A stretch of DNA of 64,000 bases from Lachnospiraceae bacterium (GCA_004558185.1 SFDP01000008.1:36517-100516), one strand, 5' to 3'; shown: positions 26,362 to 34,877, counted from the first letter of the stretch. Numbers and translations: made by a program. The notes: generated from the letters alone by a model not told the origin.

Positions 26362-26586
26362 CTATACCTGTTCATCGGAGGCAGCAGCGGGAGAAGACTC
26401 CTTCACGGTACCGTCACAGTTACGGTTCATCTGGCAATAGTGAGGGCAGCCTCCGCATAATTTCCCTCCTACAGCAGCTCCCTTTTTGCGGGAATCATTC
26501 ACCAGCCAATAGGCAGCTCCTATAATGACGATGACGAGAAGCAGAAGAAGCCAGTCGGTGGCGGTCATATTGGCAATTAAATTCAT
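26362..26586 (-). CDS. Small Cys-rich single-pass membrane protein
   Basis: A 74-residue protein with one transmembrane helix (WLLLLLVIVIIGAAYWLV, about 9-27), a basic stop-transfer KKG, then a cysteine cluster CGGCPHYCQMNRNC. Layout resembles the FeoB-associated Cys-rich membrane protein family, but no feo gene is near, so that label is only a likeness. GGAGG precedes the ATG at 26586. It ends 21 bp before the kinase start and is likely the first gene of that operon. The cluster might bind metal or a redox cofactor. Confidence 0.7.
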   Translation of the reverse strand: MNLIANMTATDWLLLLLVIVIIGAAYWLVNDSRKKGAAVGGKLCGGCPHYCQMNRNCDGTVKESSPAAASDEQV

Positions 26587-26601
26587 AGAAACCTCCATTC
26601 C

Positions 26602-26665
26602 TGCCAATGCTAAATATTGGCATATTTTTATAAATTATGATATAGATAACCTGTTCGATTGTCAA
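26602..26665 (-). promoter_or_regulatory. Promoter and operator-like palindrome for the kinase operon
   Basis: Minus-strand TTGACA (26665-26660), 17-bp spacer, TATCAT (26642-26637). Downstream, TGCCAAT (26602-26608) and ATTGGCA (26616-26622) form a 7-bp perfect inverted repeat spaced by 7, between promoter and RBS. Confidence 0.55.
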
Positions 26666-26743
26666 GAATTAAAGCCTGAATTGATGGTTTAAAAGGAAAA
26701 GATAATCTGAAAATCCGGATTTCATTCCTTTATTCGGATTTTG

Positions 26744-26752
26744 TGTTATAAT
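26744..26752 (+). promoter_or_regulatory. Extended -10 promoter for the EamA gene
   Basis: TGT directly before TATAAT (26747-26752), 35 bp upstream of the ATG at 26787; -35 is weak. Confidence 0.45.
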
Positions 26753-26786
26753 CATTTACAGTGACTGAGTCGAGGAGGACAAAAGA

Positions 26787-27200
26787 ATGTGGTTTATCTT
26801 TGCACTGTTATCGGCGGTTTTTGCTGCCCTAACGTCTATTCTTGCCAAGGTGGGGATTGATGGAGTCAATTCTAATCTGGCTACGGCAATACGAACCATG
26901 GTGGTGGTAGCCATGGCCTGGGGAATGGTTTTTTTGACCAATACGCAGCAGGGGCTTTGGGAAATCAGTAAAAAAAGCTGGCTGTTTCTGATCCTTTCCG
27001 GGCTGGCTACAGGAGCCTCCTGGCTATGCTATTACAGAGCGCTGCAGATCGGGGAGGCCTCCAAGGTAGTACCGGTGGACAAGCTGAGTGTGGTCATTAC
27101 CTTGATTCTGGCCTTCGTATTTTTACATGAAGCTTTTACAGTCAAATCCTTTATTGGCTGTGTATTGATCACGGTGGGAACCCTGGTAATGGTGCTATAG
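26787..27200 (+). CDS. EamA-family (DMT) half-size transporter
   Basis: A 137-residue membrane protein with four to five helices covering one EamA repeat. Full-length drug/metabolite transporters have two such repeats (about 300 residues), so this must dimerise if it transports. Family signs are the N-terminal WFIFALLSAVFAALTSILAKVGI, the ALQIGEASKVVPVDKLSVVIT segment and the C-terminal GCVLITVGTLVMVL. Substrate unknown. AGGAGG precedes the ATG. It is followed after 21 bp by the FAD oxidoreductase gene. Confidence 0.85.
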   Translation: MWFIFALLSAVFAALTSILAKVGIDGVNSNLATAIRTMVVVAMAWGMVFLTNTQQGLWEISKKSWLFLILSGLATGASWLCYYRALQIGEASKVVPVDKLSVVITLILAFVFLHEAFTVKSFIGCVLITVGTLVMVL

Positions 27201-27221
27201 AAGAATTGAAGAGGTGATAAA

Positions 27222-28595
27222 ATGAACTATGATGTGGTAATTGTCGGAGCAGGACCGGGAGGGATTTTCTCGGCTTATCAGCTGGTGAAGGAGAATCCTG
27301 GGCTGAAGGTGGCTGTTTTTGAGGCGGGAAACAGACTGGAAAAAAGAAAATGCCCCATTGACGGAGTAAAGGTCAAAGCCTGTATTAGCTGCAAGACCTG
27401 TGATATTATGAATGGGTTTGGAGGAGCAGGAGCATTCTCTGACGGAAAATATAATATTACCAATGACTTTGGAGGAAGTCTGCATACTTATATAGGAAGA
27501 GAAAAGGCCATTGAGCTGATGCACTATGTAGACGAAATCAATATGAGCCATGGTGGGGAGGGAACGGCTATGTACTCTACCGCAGGAACAGACCTGAAAA
27601 AGATCTGCCTGCAGAACAAGCTGACGCTTCTGGATGCTTCTGTACGCCATCTGGGAACGGATATTAATTATGTCGTTTTAGAGCAGCTCTATGAAGAGCT
27701 TAAAAGTAAGGTAGAATTCTTCTTTAATACGGCTGTTCAGCGGGTAGAGAAGCTGGAAACAGGATACCGTGTGTTTTATGGGAATGAAACGGCAGATTGT
27801 ACGAATTGCATTATTTCCGTGGGAAGAAGCGGAAGTAAATGGATGGAGAAGGTATGCAATGAACTGGGAATTAAAACCAGGTCGAACCGGGTAGACCTTG
27901 GAGTACGGGTGGAGATACCGGCACTGATCTTTTCTCATATTACGGATGAACTCTATGAAAGTAAGATCGTTTACTGTACGGAAAAATTTGAGGACAATGT
28001 CCGTACCTTCTGTATGAATCCCAGAGGAATCGTGGTCAACGAGAATACCAATGGAATTATTACGGTCAATGGTCATAGCTTTGAAGACGAGAGGAAAAAG
28101 ACGGAGAATACCAACTTCGCCCTATTGGTCGCCAAGCATTTTTCTGAGCCCTTTAAGGACAGCAACGGCTATGGGGAAAGCATTGCCCGCCTTTCCAATA
28201 TGCTGGGCGGAGGCGTTATCGTTCAGCGCTTTGGGGATCTGGTGCGGGGAAGAAGAAGCAACAGTAAACGGATTGCGGAGAATACAGTACACCCTACTCT
28301 GGCAGCGACTCCGGGAGATTTAAGCCTGGTACTGCCCAAAAGGATTCTTGATGGGATCATTGAGATGATTTACGCCCTGGACAAGATTGCGCCTGGAACC
28401 GCCAATGACGATACACTTTTATATGGGGTGGAAGTAAAATTCTATAATATGGAAGTGGAGCTGGATGAGAATCTGGAAACCATCCATAAGGGTCTGTACG
28501 TTATCGGTGACGGAAGCGGGGTTACCCATTCCCTGTCCCATGCCTCTGCCAGCGGCGTTTATGTGGCAGATCGGATAGGAAAAGGATATCAATAA
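27222..28595 (+). CDS. FAD-dependent oxidoreductase (COG2509-like)
   Basis: A 457-residue flavoprotein. The N-terminal dinucleotide-binding motif VGAGPGGIFSAYQL (about 8-21) and C-terminal YVIGDGSGVTHSLSHASASG mark an FAD-dependent dehydrogenase. A CISCKTC cluster near residues 53-59 and GFGGAGAFSDGKYN are typical of this uncharacterised group in Clostridia. The physiological substrate is not known. AGGTG-type SD before the ATG. The next gene starts 10 bp after its stop. Confidence 0.85.
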   Translation: MNYDVVIVGAGPGGIFSAYQLVKENPGLKVAVFEAGNRLEKRKCPIDGVKVKACISCKTCDIMNGFGGAGAFSDGKYNITNDFGGSLHTYIGREKAIELMHYVDEINMSHGGEGTAMYSTAGTDLKKICLQNKLTLLDASVRHLGTDINYVVLEQLYEELKSKVEFFFNTAVQRVEKLETGYRVFYGNETADCTNCIISVGRSGSKWMEKVCNELGIKTRSNRVDLGVRVEIPALIFSHITDELYESKIVYCTEKFEDNVRTFCMNPRGIVVNENTNGIITVNGHSFEDERKKTENTNFALLVAKHFSEPFKDSNGYGESIARLSNMLGGGVIVQRFGDLVRGRRSNSKRIAENTVHPTLAATPGDLSLVLPKRILDGIIEMIYALDKIAPGTANDDTLLYGVEVKFYNMEVELDENLETIHKGLYVIGDGSGVTHSLSHASASGVYVADRIGKGYQ

Positions 28596-28605
28596 GGAGA
28601 AGAGA

Positions 28606-29964
28606 ATGAATCCTAAGGTAAGTGTGATTGTACCGGTTTATAATGCTCAGGAAAAGCTGAGGCGTTGCATTGAGAGTATATTAAGGCAGGACTTTACTAA
28701 TTTTGAGCTGCTTCTTATGGATGATGGAAGTAAAGACGAGTCGGGGAAAGTCTGTGATGAGTATGCGGCAAAGGACAGCAGGATATATGTTCTGCACAAA
28801 GAAAACAGCGGGGTTTCAGATACCCGTAATCAGGCGATTCGACTGGCCAGAGGAGAGTATCTTCAATTTGTGGACAGCGATGACTGGCTGACACCGGAGG
28901 CTACGGGGCTTTTGGTGTCGACGATGGAAAAACAAGGCTGTGATCTGGTCATTTCTGATTTCTATCGGGTGGTAGGCGAACGGCTTGCACACAAAGGGGA
29001 TATTCAGGAGGATGGCTTATTAACCAGAAAAGAGTTTGCTGCCTATATGATTGAGAATCCGGCAGATTATTATTATGGTGTGCTGTGGAATAAGCTATAC
29101 AAAAAGAGCATTATTGAAAAGCATAAGCTGATTATGGATAAAGAAATCAATTGGTGTGAGGATTTCCTTTTTAATATGGAATATATCCGTCATGTGGAGA
29201 GCGTATATGCTCTTCATGTGCCTATCTATTATTATGTAAAAACCAAAGGCTCTCTGGTCAGTCAGGGAAGCAGTATAGCCAAAACCATTCAGATGAAGAG
29301 AAAGGTTTTCAAATGCTATAATGAATTCTTCCGTGATGTGTTTAATGAAGAGGATTATGAGAAAAACCGATACCAGGTCTATCAGTTTTTGATTGATGCT
29401 GCCGGAGACGGTATGGTGCCGCCATCTATTTTACCCGGCTCCATGAAGCTGGGTGATGAACGGATATCCATCAGTCTGGGTGCAACAGAGGGAGCTGGCT
29501 TTCTTTTTGAGGCCTATCGAGAAAGAAAGCTACTGGATCGTTATCTGGAAACGGTGGCTTTAAAGCAGGATATGTCTTTAGAAGAAGTAAAGGTGCTGTT
29601 TTATTTAAGCGGACTGGAAATCAGCAGCAGCATTGAGGAAATGGCAGAGATTACGGCAACCAAGAAAAGTAAGCTGCGTTCAGCGATCCAGAAGCTGAGC
29701 AATCGGAATATGATTCGGATTCAGGACAAAAGAATCCTGGAAGGAAGCAAGGAAAGCAGCAGAAAAGGTGAAGGGAAGAAAAACGGAAGCAGTCCGGTAA
29801 CTATGGAGATTCTCCCCGAGGCAGAGTCGGTTCTTAAGGATATTCTATGGGCCAAAGGACAGTTTTATCAACTGCGGTACGAAGGGATGTCAGAGGAGGA
29901 GGTACAGCAATATGAGATACTTCTGGAAAAAATCAAAGCCAATGTACAGAGAATGCTGAAATAG
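28606..29964 (+). CDS. Family 2 glycosyltransferase fused to a MarR-like domain
   Basis: A 452-residue two-part protein. Residues 1-230 are a GT-A family 2 glycosyltransferase: VSVIVPVYNAQEKLRRCIESIL, LMDDGSKDESG and the metal-binding DSDDW (about 91-95). Residues about 320-452 look like a MarR winged helix: EVKVLFYLSGLE, a helix-turn-helix around IEEMAEITATKKSKLRSAIQKL, a wing, and the last dimerisation helix YEGMSEEEVQQYEILLEKI. The GT may build surface glycans; the reason for a DNA-binding-like tail is unknown. GGAGAAG precedes the ATG. Confidence 0.78.
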   Translation: MNPKVSVIVPVYNAQEKLRRCIESILRQDFTNFELLLMDDGSKDESGKVCDEYAAKDSRIYVLHKENSGVSDTRNQAIRLARGEYLQFVDSDDWLTPEATGLLVSTMEKQGCDLVISDFYRVVGERLAHKGDIQEDGLLTRKEFAAYMIENPADYYYGVLWNKLYKKSIIEKHKLIMDKEINWCEDFLFNMEYIRHVESVYALHVPIYYYVKTKGSLVSQGSSIAKTIQMKRKVFKCYNEFFRDVFNEEDYEKNRYQVYQFLIDAAGDGMVPPSILPGSMKLGDERISISLGATEGAGFLFEAYRERKLLDRYLETVALKQDMSLEEVKVLFYLSGLEISSSIEEMAEITATKKSKLRSAIQKLSNRNMIRIQDKRILEGSKESSRKGEGKKNGSSPVTMEILPEAESVLKDILWAKGQFYQLRYEGMSEEEVQQYEILLEKIKANVQRMLK

Positions 29965-29980
29965 AAAGCGGGGAATAGCA

Positions 29981-30856
29981 ATGAATACTTTAGGATATAT
30001 CATACTTGCGTTATTTGTGGTGGCTGCCATAGCCATCTATGCGGCAGCAAAAAGAAAGCCCAGTACGGATAAGCTTAAGAAGCAGCAAAAGGCCTATGAG
30101 GAGCTGTTAAAAAAATATAAGGTTCCCGAAGGGCACTATAAAATTGTAATCGGGCAGTCCAGGGTCTATTCCGTATATAATTGTCCCGCAGTAATCTGGA
30201 AGGAAGAGGACAAAGTGAAAATTCTGGTGATGCGTCTTAATCCGGTAGTATCTGAACTGGAGGAAGAGGAATTTCTCTTTTTGGCATCTCAGCCCTATAT
30301 TGATTTTAAGCGATTTGACGGAACCTATTTTCCGGACTGGGCCATGCAGAGTGAATATGTTCGGGAGCTGTTTTTGCCCTATGTGAATTTAAGTAAAACT
30401 GTGGGAGGAATTGACTACAAACAGCAGATGTACTGGATTGGAACCATCTGTGTGTATGCCAATTCTTTGATGCAGGTTTTGACCATGCTGGGCAGGCCTC
30501 TTTCGGACTATGAGAACCGTGTCGAGCATAAGAATCTGATGCTGGAGGATGGGGCGCTGCCGGAGAATATGGTAGAAGAATTGCGGCAGCAGCTTCGAGT
30601 GAAAAAGGAGGAAGAGGCTTTTTACTCTCCGGGAGAGGCAGAGGATGCTGCCCGCTTACAGAGTATGGAGAAAGCCATTCAGGGAATTCGGGCTGCGGAG
30701 AGAAAAGCCGGAGAAGAAGCGGCAGCAGATCAGATCAACCGGCTCTATGCAAAGCTGTTGGCAGATAAGCGGTATGAGGACCTGGAGAGAGCCACCCGGG
30801 ATGAGGAGTTCAGAAAAGAACTGTTTGGAGAAATGGAAAGCCAGGGACTCGGGTGA
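29981..30856 (+). CDS. Membrane-anchored protein of unknown function
   Basis: Not recognised. The 291-residue protein has one N-terminal transmembrane helix (LGYIILALFVVAAIAIYAA, about 4-22), then a basic stretch and a soluble domain rich in aromatic residues (about 40-200), ending in a charged, probably coiled-coil tail (about 205-291). No catalytic motif is visible. It begins 16 bp after the glycosyltransferase-MarR gene and is likely co-transcribed, so a role in the same envelope-linked process is possible. Confidence 0.65.
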   Translation: MNTLGYIILALFVVAAIAIYAAAKRKPSTDKLKKQQKAYEELLKKYKVPEGHYKIVIGQSRVYSVYNCPAVIWKEEDKVKILVMRLNPVVSELEEEEFLFLASQPYIDFKRFDGTYFPDWAMQSEYVRELFLPYVNLSKTVGGIDYKQQMYWIGTICVYANSLMQVLTMLGRPLSDYENRVEHKNLMLEDGALPENMVEELRQQLRVKKEEEAFYSPGEAEDAARLQSMEKAIQGIRAAERKAGEEAAADQINRLYAKLLADKRYEDLERATRDEEFRKELFGEMESQGLG

Positions 30857-31018
30857 AGCTACAGGAATCGTATTGTTGTGCTGCACTTTGGATAGTAGAG
30901 AGGAAGTCCTAAAGAGGTTTCCGAAGGGATAGGGAGGCTATTGAATTAGTGTGGTAAGCAGGGGAAAGTAGCGTAACAGCAGCATACTGCTTTGTATATA
31001 AAGTTGGAGGATTGATAT

Positions 31019-31036
31019 AGCTTTGTTAAGAAAGCT
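31019..31036 (+). promoter_or_regulatory. Inverted repeat before the DUF262 cassette
   Basis: AGCTTT (31019-31024) and AAAGCT (31031-31036), 6-nt spacer, followed by TAAAAT (31040-31045) that may be a -10. It is a candidate operator. Otherwise nothing is seen in the 217-bp gap 30857-31073. Confidence 0.35.
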
Positions 31037-31073
31037 GTGATAAAATGCATTAAATAATCATAGTGATAGGACG

Positions 31074-32357
31074 GTGTTGGTTATGCTTAGTGAAAAGATA
31101 GTGGGTTATTTAGAAGGCCTGGTTAAAATTGCCGAAGGACAGGATTACAAAATTGAATCAATAACATTTTATAATACTTATGCTGAAATTCCGGAAAAAG
31201 AGAAGTGTGAAGATACGCTTTTAGAAATGGAGGAATATTTAAGTGGAAAGAATATTGAGATATTATCAGATGGCATAGAACTGGAACCAGAGGATAATGT
31301 GATTTCATTAGAAGATAAAATTCAACCTTTTGATCCGACAAAGATTAATATAACAATGGCTCCCATGGCTTTGGATTCTTTGGCAAAGCGATTGCGAAAT
31401 CATGAAATTAACTTAAATACGGAATTTCAGAGAAAAGGGGGATTGTGGAGTAAAACAAAAAAAAGCCAACTGATTGAATCACTTTTGTTAAAAATACCGC
31501 TGCCTGCATTTTATTTTGATGCATCTGATGAAGGGGACTGGCTTATTATTGATGGTTTACAGAGAATAACAGCAATTAATGAATTTATTGTGCAGAAAAC
31601 ATTAAAGCTTGAAGGACTGGAATTTTTCAATGATTTAAATGGTCTTGGATATGATGAACTTCCACGTCAATTTACCAGAAGAATAGATGAGAGCTCTTTA
31701 ATTACTTTTACGGTAAATGAAGGAACGCCGGTTAATGTGAAATATAATATTTTTAAGCGTTTAAATACAGGAGGTTTGGAACTTACACCCCAGGAAATAC
31801 GGCATGCTCTATACCAAGGAAAGGCAACTGTTTTTTTAAAAGAGCTTTCGTCATCAAAAGAATTTTTGAAAGTTACTTGCCACAGCATAAAAACGGATCG
31901 TATGCTTGACCAAGAATTTGTATTAAGGTTTATGGCCGTTTGTTATTATGGCATCGAGAATTACGAAGGTATGCCAGAAAAATTCTTAAATGAAACGATG
32001 GATTACATAAACCAGCAAAAACAAGAGAAAATAGTAAATATGAAAGAAAAATTTTTTGCAATTATGATTGCAATTTATGAGATTTTTGGTAATTATGCAT
32101 TTCGAAAGATGGCTGTAGATGGAAGACGACGCCCAATTAATAAAGCAATTTATGAAATGTGGTGTAAGTCCATATATGATTTGGATGACGAGCAAAGAGA
32201 AAAATTGAAAGAAAAAAAACAGAAGCTATTGATGAAATACATTGATTTGTGCGAACAGAATGATTTCCAGATATATGTGAAAGCGAGCGATAAATATTCT
32301 TATATTAAGCGTATGAACCAAATAAATGATCTGGTTGAGGAGGTCCTTAATGATTAA
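31074..32357 (+). CDS. DUF262 (GmrSD/ParB-like NTPase) protein, cassette gene 1
   Basis: A 427-residue protein with a DUF262 domain (about 95-260): FQRKGGLWSKTKKSQLIESLL, IPLPAFYFD, the signature IDGLQRITAI (DGQQR type, about 163-172), and FKRLNTGGLELTPQEIRHALY. DUF262 is the N-terminal part of GmrSD type IV restriction enzymes, but the HNH (DUF1524) nuclease half is missing. The N-terminal 90 residues are not recognised. The GTG start at 31074 or ATG at 31083 are both possible. Base use is more A+T-rich than flanking housekeeping genes. The last 8 bp overlap the ATPase gene. Confidence 0.82.
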   Translation: MLVMLSEKIVGYLEGLVKIAEGQDYKIESITFYNTYAEIPEKEKCEDTLLEMEEYLSGKNIEILSDGIELEPEDNVISLEDKIQPFDPTKINITMAPMALDSLAKRLRNHEINLNTEFQRKGGLWSKTKKSQLIESLLLKIPLPAFYFDASDEGDWLIIDGLQRITAINEFIVQKTLKLEGLEFFNDLNGLGYDELPRQFTRRIDESSLITFTVNEGTPVNVKYNIFKRLNTGGLELTPQEIRHALYQGKATVFLKELSSSKEFLKVTCHSIKTDRMLDQEFVLRFMAVCYYGIENYEGMPEKFLNETMDYINQQKQEKIVNMKEKFFAIMIAIYEIFGNYAFRKMAVDGRRRPINKAIYEMWCKSIYDLDDEQREKLKEKKQKLLMKYIDLCEQNDFQIYVKASDKYSYIKRMNQINDLVEEVLND

Positions 32358-33465
32358 AAAGATAGAGTTGAAAAATTTTAAATGTTTCGAACAATTAGAA
32401 TTGCCATTATCTAATTTGAATCTTTTATCAGGAATTAACAGTATGGGGAAATCTACAGTAATTCAAGCATTACTGTTGTTACGCCAGGCTTATGAAAAAG
32501 ACAGTTTAGAAGAAGGGCTCTATCTAAACGGAGAATACACACAGATAGGTACAGGCCTCGATTTGTTGTATTTTAATGCTGATGGGGATATTGAAATTAT
32601 TCTTACGAATAAGTCCGATCAGGAATATAGATGGATTTTGGATTATGTTTCAGATTCTGATTATTTGAGAATAAAGAAAGAAAAATTAATAGAAAAGGAT
32701 ATTAGTATTCTAAAAAATCTAAATCTTTTGAATCAGGACTTTGAATATATTATGGCAGAAAGATTCGGTCCGAGAAAAAGCTATGAGAAGTCATTTTATG
32801 ATATTGAGGTAAAAAAGCATGTTGGGAAATATGGAGAACATGTTGTTTATTATTTAGAGAAACATGCGGGAGATCCTACGGGAACAGACACGGTGGTTTT
32901 AGATGGCAAGAGGACATTGAAACAACAGACGGAGTGTTGGATGAATGCGATTAGCCCGGGGATTCAATTTGATTTTACAGATGTTCAGGCTGCGGATACG
33001 ATCAGCTTGAAAATTCGACAGACAGAAAATGCCGCACAGATGAGCACAATTATGGACTATAAACCAGTGAATGTAGGTTTTGGTATATCCTACAGTTTGC
33101 CGATTATTGTAGCTCTTTTAAAAGCAAAACCTGATGATTTAGTGATTTTAGAAAATCCGGAGGCACATCTTCATCCGCAAGGGCAGCGTAAAGTAGGAGA
33201 ATTGATTGCAAGGGCGGCACAGGGAGGTGTGCAAGTGATTGTCGAAACACACAGCGATCATATTTTGAATGGTATCCGTTTGGCTGTTAAACAGAAAGTT
33301 TTAGAAAAAGAAAAAGTCAAATTGTATTATTTTTGTACTAAAACAGAAAAGGGAATCACAATGCATACATTTGAGGAGCCTAGATTAGATGATAATGGGC
33401 GATTGAATTTTTGGCCGAAGGGTTTCTTCGATGAATGGGATAATACGTTATTGGAGTTGTTGTAA
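32350..33465 (+). CDS. AAA ATPase of the DUF3696 type, cassette gene 2
   Basis: A 371-residue RecF/OLD-like ATPase. It opens with IKKIELKNFKCF and the Walker A GINSMGKST (about 25-33), a Q-loop-like region, and late in the protein Walker B LVILENPEAHLHP and the D-loop/H-switch VIVETHSDHILNGI. The very end, FDEWDNTLLELL, matches DUF3696. No TOPRIM nuclease domain is present. The ATG at 32350 has GGAGG 7 nt upstream and overlaps gene 1 by 8 bp, so the pair is translationally coupled. Confidence 0.85.
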   Translation: MIKKIELKNFKCFEQLELPLSNLNLLSGINSMGKSTVIQALLLLRQAYEKDSLEEGLYLNGEYTQIGTGLDLLYFNADGDIEIILTNKSDQEYRWILDYVSDSDYLRIKKEKLIEKDISILKNLNLLNQDFEYIMAERFGPRKSYEKSFYDIEVKKHVGKYGEHVVYYLEKHAGDPTGTDTVVLDGKRTLKQQTECWMNAISPGIQFDFTDVQAADTISLKIRQTENAAQMSTIMDYKPVNVGFGISYSLPIIVALLKAKPDDLVILENPEAHLHPQGQRKVGELIARAAQGGVQVIVETHSDHILNGIRLAVKQKVLEKEKVKLYYFCTKTEKGITMHTFEEPRLDDNGRLNFWPKGFFDEWDNTLLELL

Positions 33466-33490
33466 CAAAGAGAGATACGGTGGTGATAAA

Positions 33491-34225
33491 ATGATTGCGG
33501 CGATTAATGATCTGTCTTTTAAAAGAAATTTTTCGGATAAAAATGAAGCAATTAAGAAAGTACATCAGTGGATGGATATTTGTAAAGAAATAGAATCCCA
33601 GAAAACAACAGCGGTAAAGGAGATATATTCGTTAATGCTGAATACTTCGGCAGAAATTGCTCCTAATTATCCGCTTATAGATTTAGTGAAAGAATTTGAA
33701 ACGCGTGACGAAAAACGATATTTAATACATTTGCTTACAAACTTGAGCCAACCTGAGAACATACCGCAAGATCCATTTTGCCTGAAAGGGGAATGCTCTT
33801 ATATTTGTTCATGGGCAAAAGAGGGGTGGATAATCAGCTTAGAATCGGCTCTTTTGTTTGGAGAATCAATACTTGATGGCGAAGTAAAGCAAGAAAAAGT
33901 TTCAATCAAAAATATATCGAAGCAGGAACACATTCAATTATATGAAGAATTTTTGGGAATACGTCATTATGAAGCAAATAAAAAACATAGAAAACAGCCT
34001 TATATCGATGCGGCCGGGCGATATGTGGCCGCTATGGATTTAAGCGATTTGGAAGCGCAGGAATTGCTGAATTGTGCGATCGAAATCGAAGGGAATATAT
34101 ACGGTAAAAGAAACGGGCGATATTACAGCTTTCAAAGACATCATGATAACTATTATCATGGATATCAGAACAATAATTTAGGATTACATATAAGAAACAA
34201 AATTGATGCAGAGCGTTGGGAATGA
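33491..34225 (+). CDS. Unknown protein, cassette gene 3
   Basis: Not recognised. A 244-residue soluble protein with no signal peptide or membrane helix. The C-terminal third is rich in conserved-looking polar residues: KHRKQPYIDAAGRYVAAMDLS, EAQELLNCAIE, and a His/Tyr/Asn-rich end YYSFQRHHDNYYHGY (about 216-230) that could hold an active site. The start at 33491 has GGTGGTG upstream. It lies 25 bp after the ATPase gene, with similar A+T-rich base use, so the three genes probably act together; an effector role is conjecture. Confidence 0.65.
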   Translation: MIAAINDLSFKRNFSDKNEAIKKVHQWMDICKEIESQKTTAVKEIYSLMLNTSAEIAPNYPLIDLVKEFETRDEKRYLIHLLTNLSQPENIPQDPFCLKGECSYICSWAKEGWIISLESALLFGESILDGEVKQEKVSIKNISKQEHIQLYEEFLGIRHYEANKKHRKQPYIDAAGRYVAAMDLSDLEAQELLNCAIEIEGNIYGKRNGRYYSFQRHHDNYYHGYQNNNLGLHIRNKIDAERWE

Positions 34226-34232
34226 AAGAATA

Positions 34233-34784
34233 ATGGGAAAATCAGGCTTGCGTGGCGTTCAGCATAGGCCCAAACACTTTGGGAAAGCACTGGATATACG
34301 TAAGGTAAAAGAAGGGGATGAAAACACTCTGGCATATATTCAGACGGAGAGCTGGAAGGCTGCATTTAAGGACATTATTCCAGGAGATTTGTTGGAAAAG
34401 TGTACGGATATAAATAGGACGACTGATATGTACAAAAGACTGCTTACGGCAAACAAGGGAAATGGATATATTCTTGAGGTTGAAGGCAGGCCTCATTGTA
34501 TCGCATATTGGGATATAGCGAGGGATTCTGACATGGATGGGTATGCAGAACTTATATGTATCCATTCTTTACAGGAAAAATGGCATAAGGGCTATGGCAG
34601 TAAAATGATAACCAGAATTTTTGAGGATGTAAAATGTGCGGGCTTTTCAAAAATTATGTTGTGGGTTTTTACTGAAAATCATAGAGCAATTAGCTTTTAT
34701 GAAGCACATGATTTTGTATCGAGCGGTAGAACCCAGCCCGCTTTTGGCGCAAAAGAGATAATGTATATTAGAGAAGAACTTTAG
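34233..34784 (+). CDS. GNAT family N-acetyltransferase
   Basis: GCN5-related acetyltransferase; acetyl-CoA binding element is EKWHKGYGSKMITRIFED (Q/R-x-x-G-x-G/A form), followed by IMLWVFTENHRAISFYEAHDF, a typical GNAT C-terminus. Substrate unknown. The start is uncertain: the domain proper begins near 34292 at LDIRKV, where no ATG exists; ATGs at 34233 and 34206 (overlapping the preceding gene) give an unusual N-terminal extension. None has a good SD, so the 5' end may be a recombination junction. Followed by a strong terminator. Confidence 0.75.
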   Translation: MGKSGLRGVQHRPKHFGKALDIRKVKEGDENTLAYIQTESWKAAFKDIIPGDLLEKCTDINRTTDMYKRLLTANKGNGYILEVEGRPHCIAYWDIARDSDMDGYAELICIHSLQEKWHKGYGSKMITRIFEDVKCAGFSKIMLWVFTENHRAISFYEAHDFVSSGRTQPAFGAKEIMYIREEL

Positions 34785-34811
34785 CTGTGATTAATTCAAT
34801 GAGAAAAGAGA

Positions 34812-34843
34812 GAACCCGGTGCGTTGACTCACCGGGTTCTTTG
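34812..34843. terminator. Bidirectional terminator between the GNAT gene and purF
   Basis: GAACCCGGTG (34812-34821) and CACCGGGTTC (34830-34839), perfect 10-bp stem. The plus strand has only TTTG after it, the minus strand TCTCTTTTCTC; it fits the convergent GNAT and purF genes. Confidence 0.75.
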
Positions 34844-34877
34844 ACCCTGCAGGGGAAGTTTAGGAAACCTGCAGAAT

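Noticed and set aside
25666-26460. 264-codon plus-strand frame opposite the LytS gene.
   Set aside because: The minus-strand kinase has all domain motifs; the opposite frame has no recognisable features.
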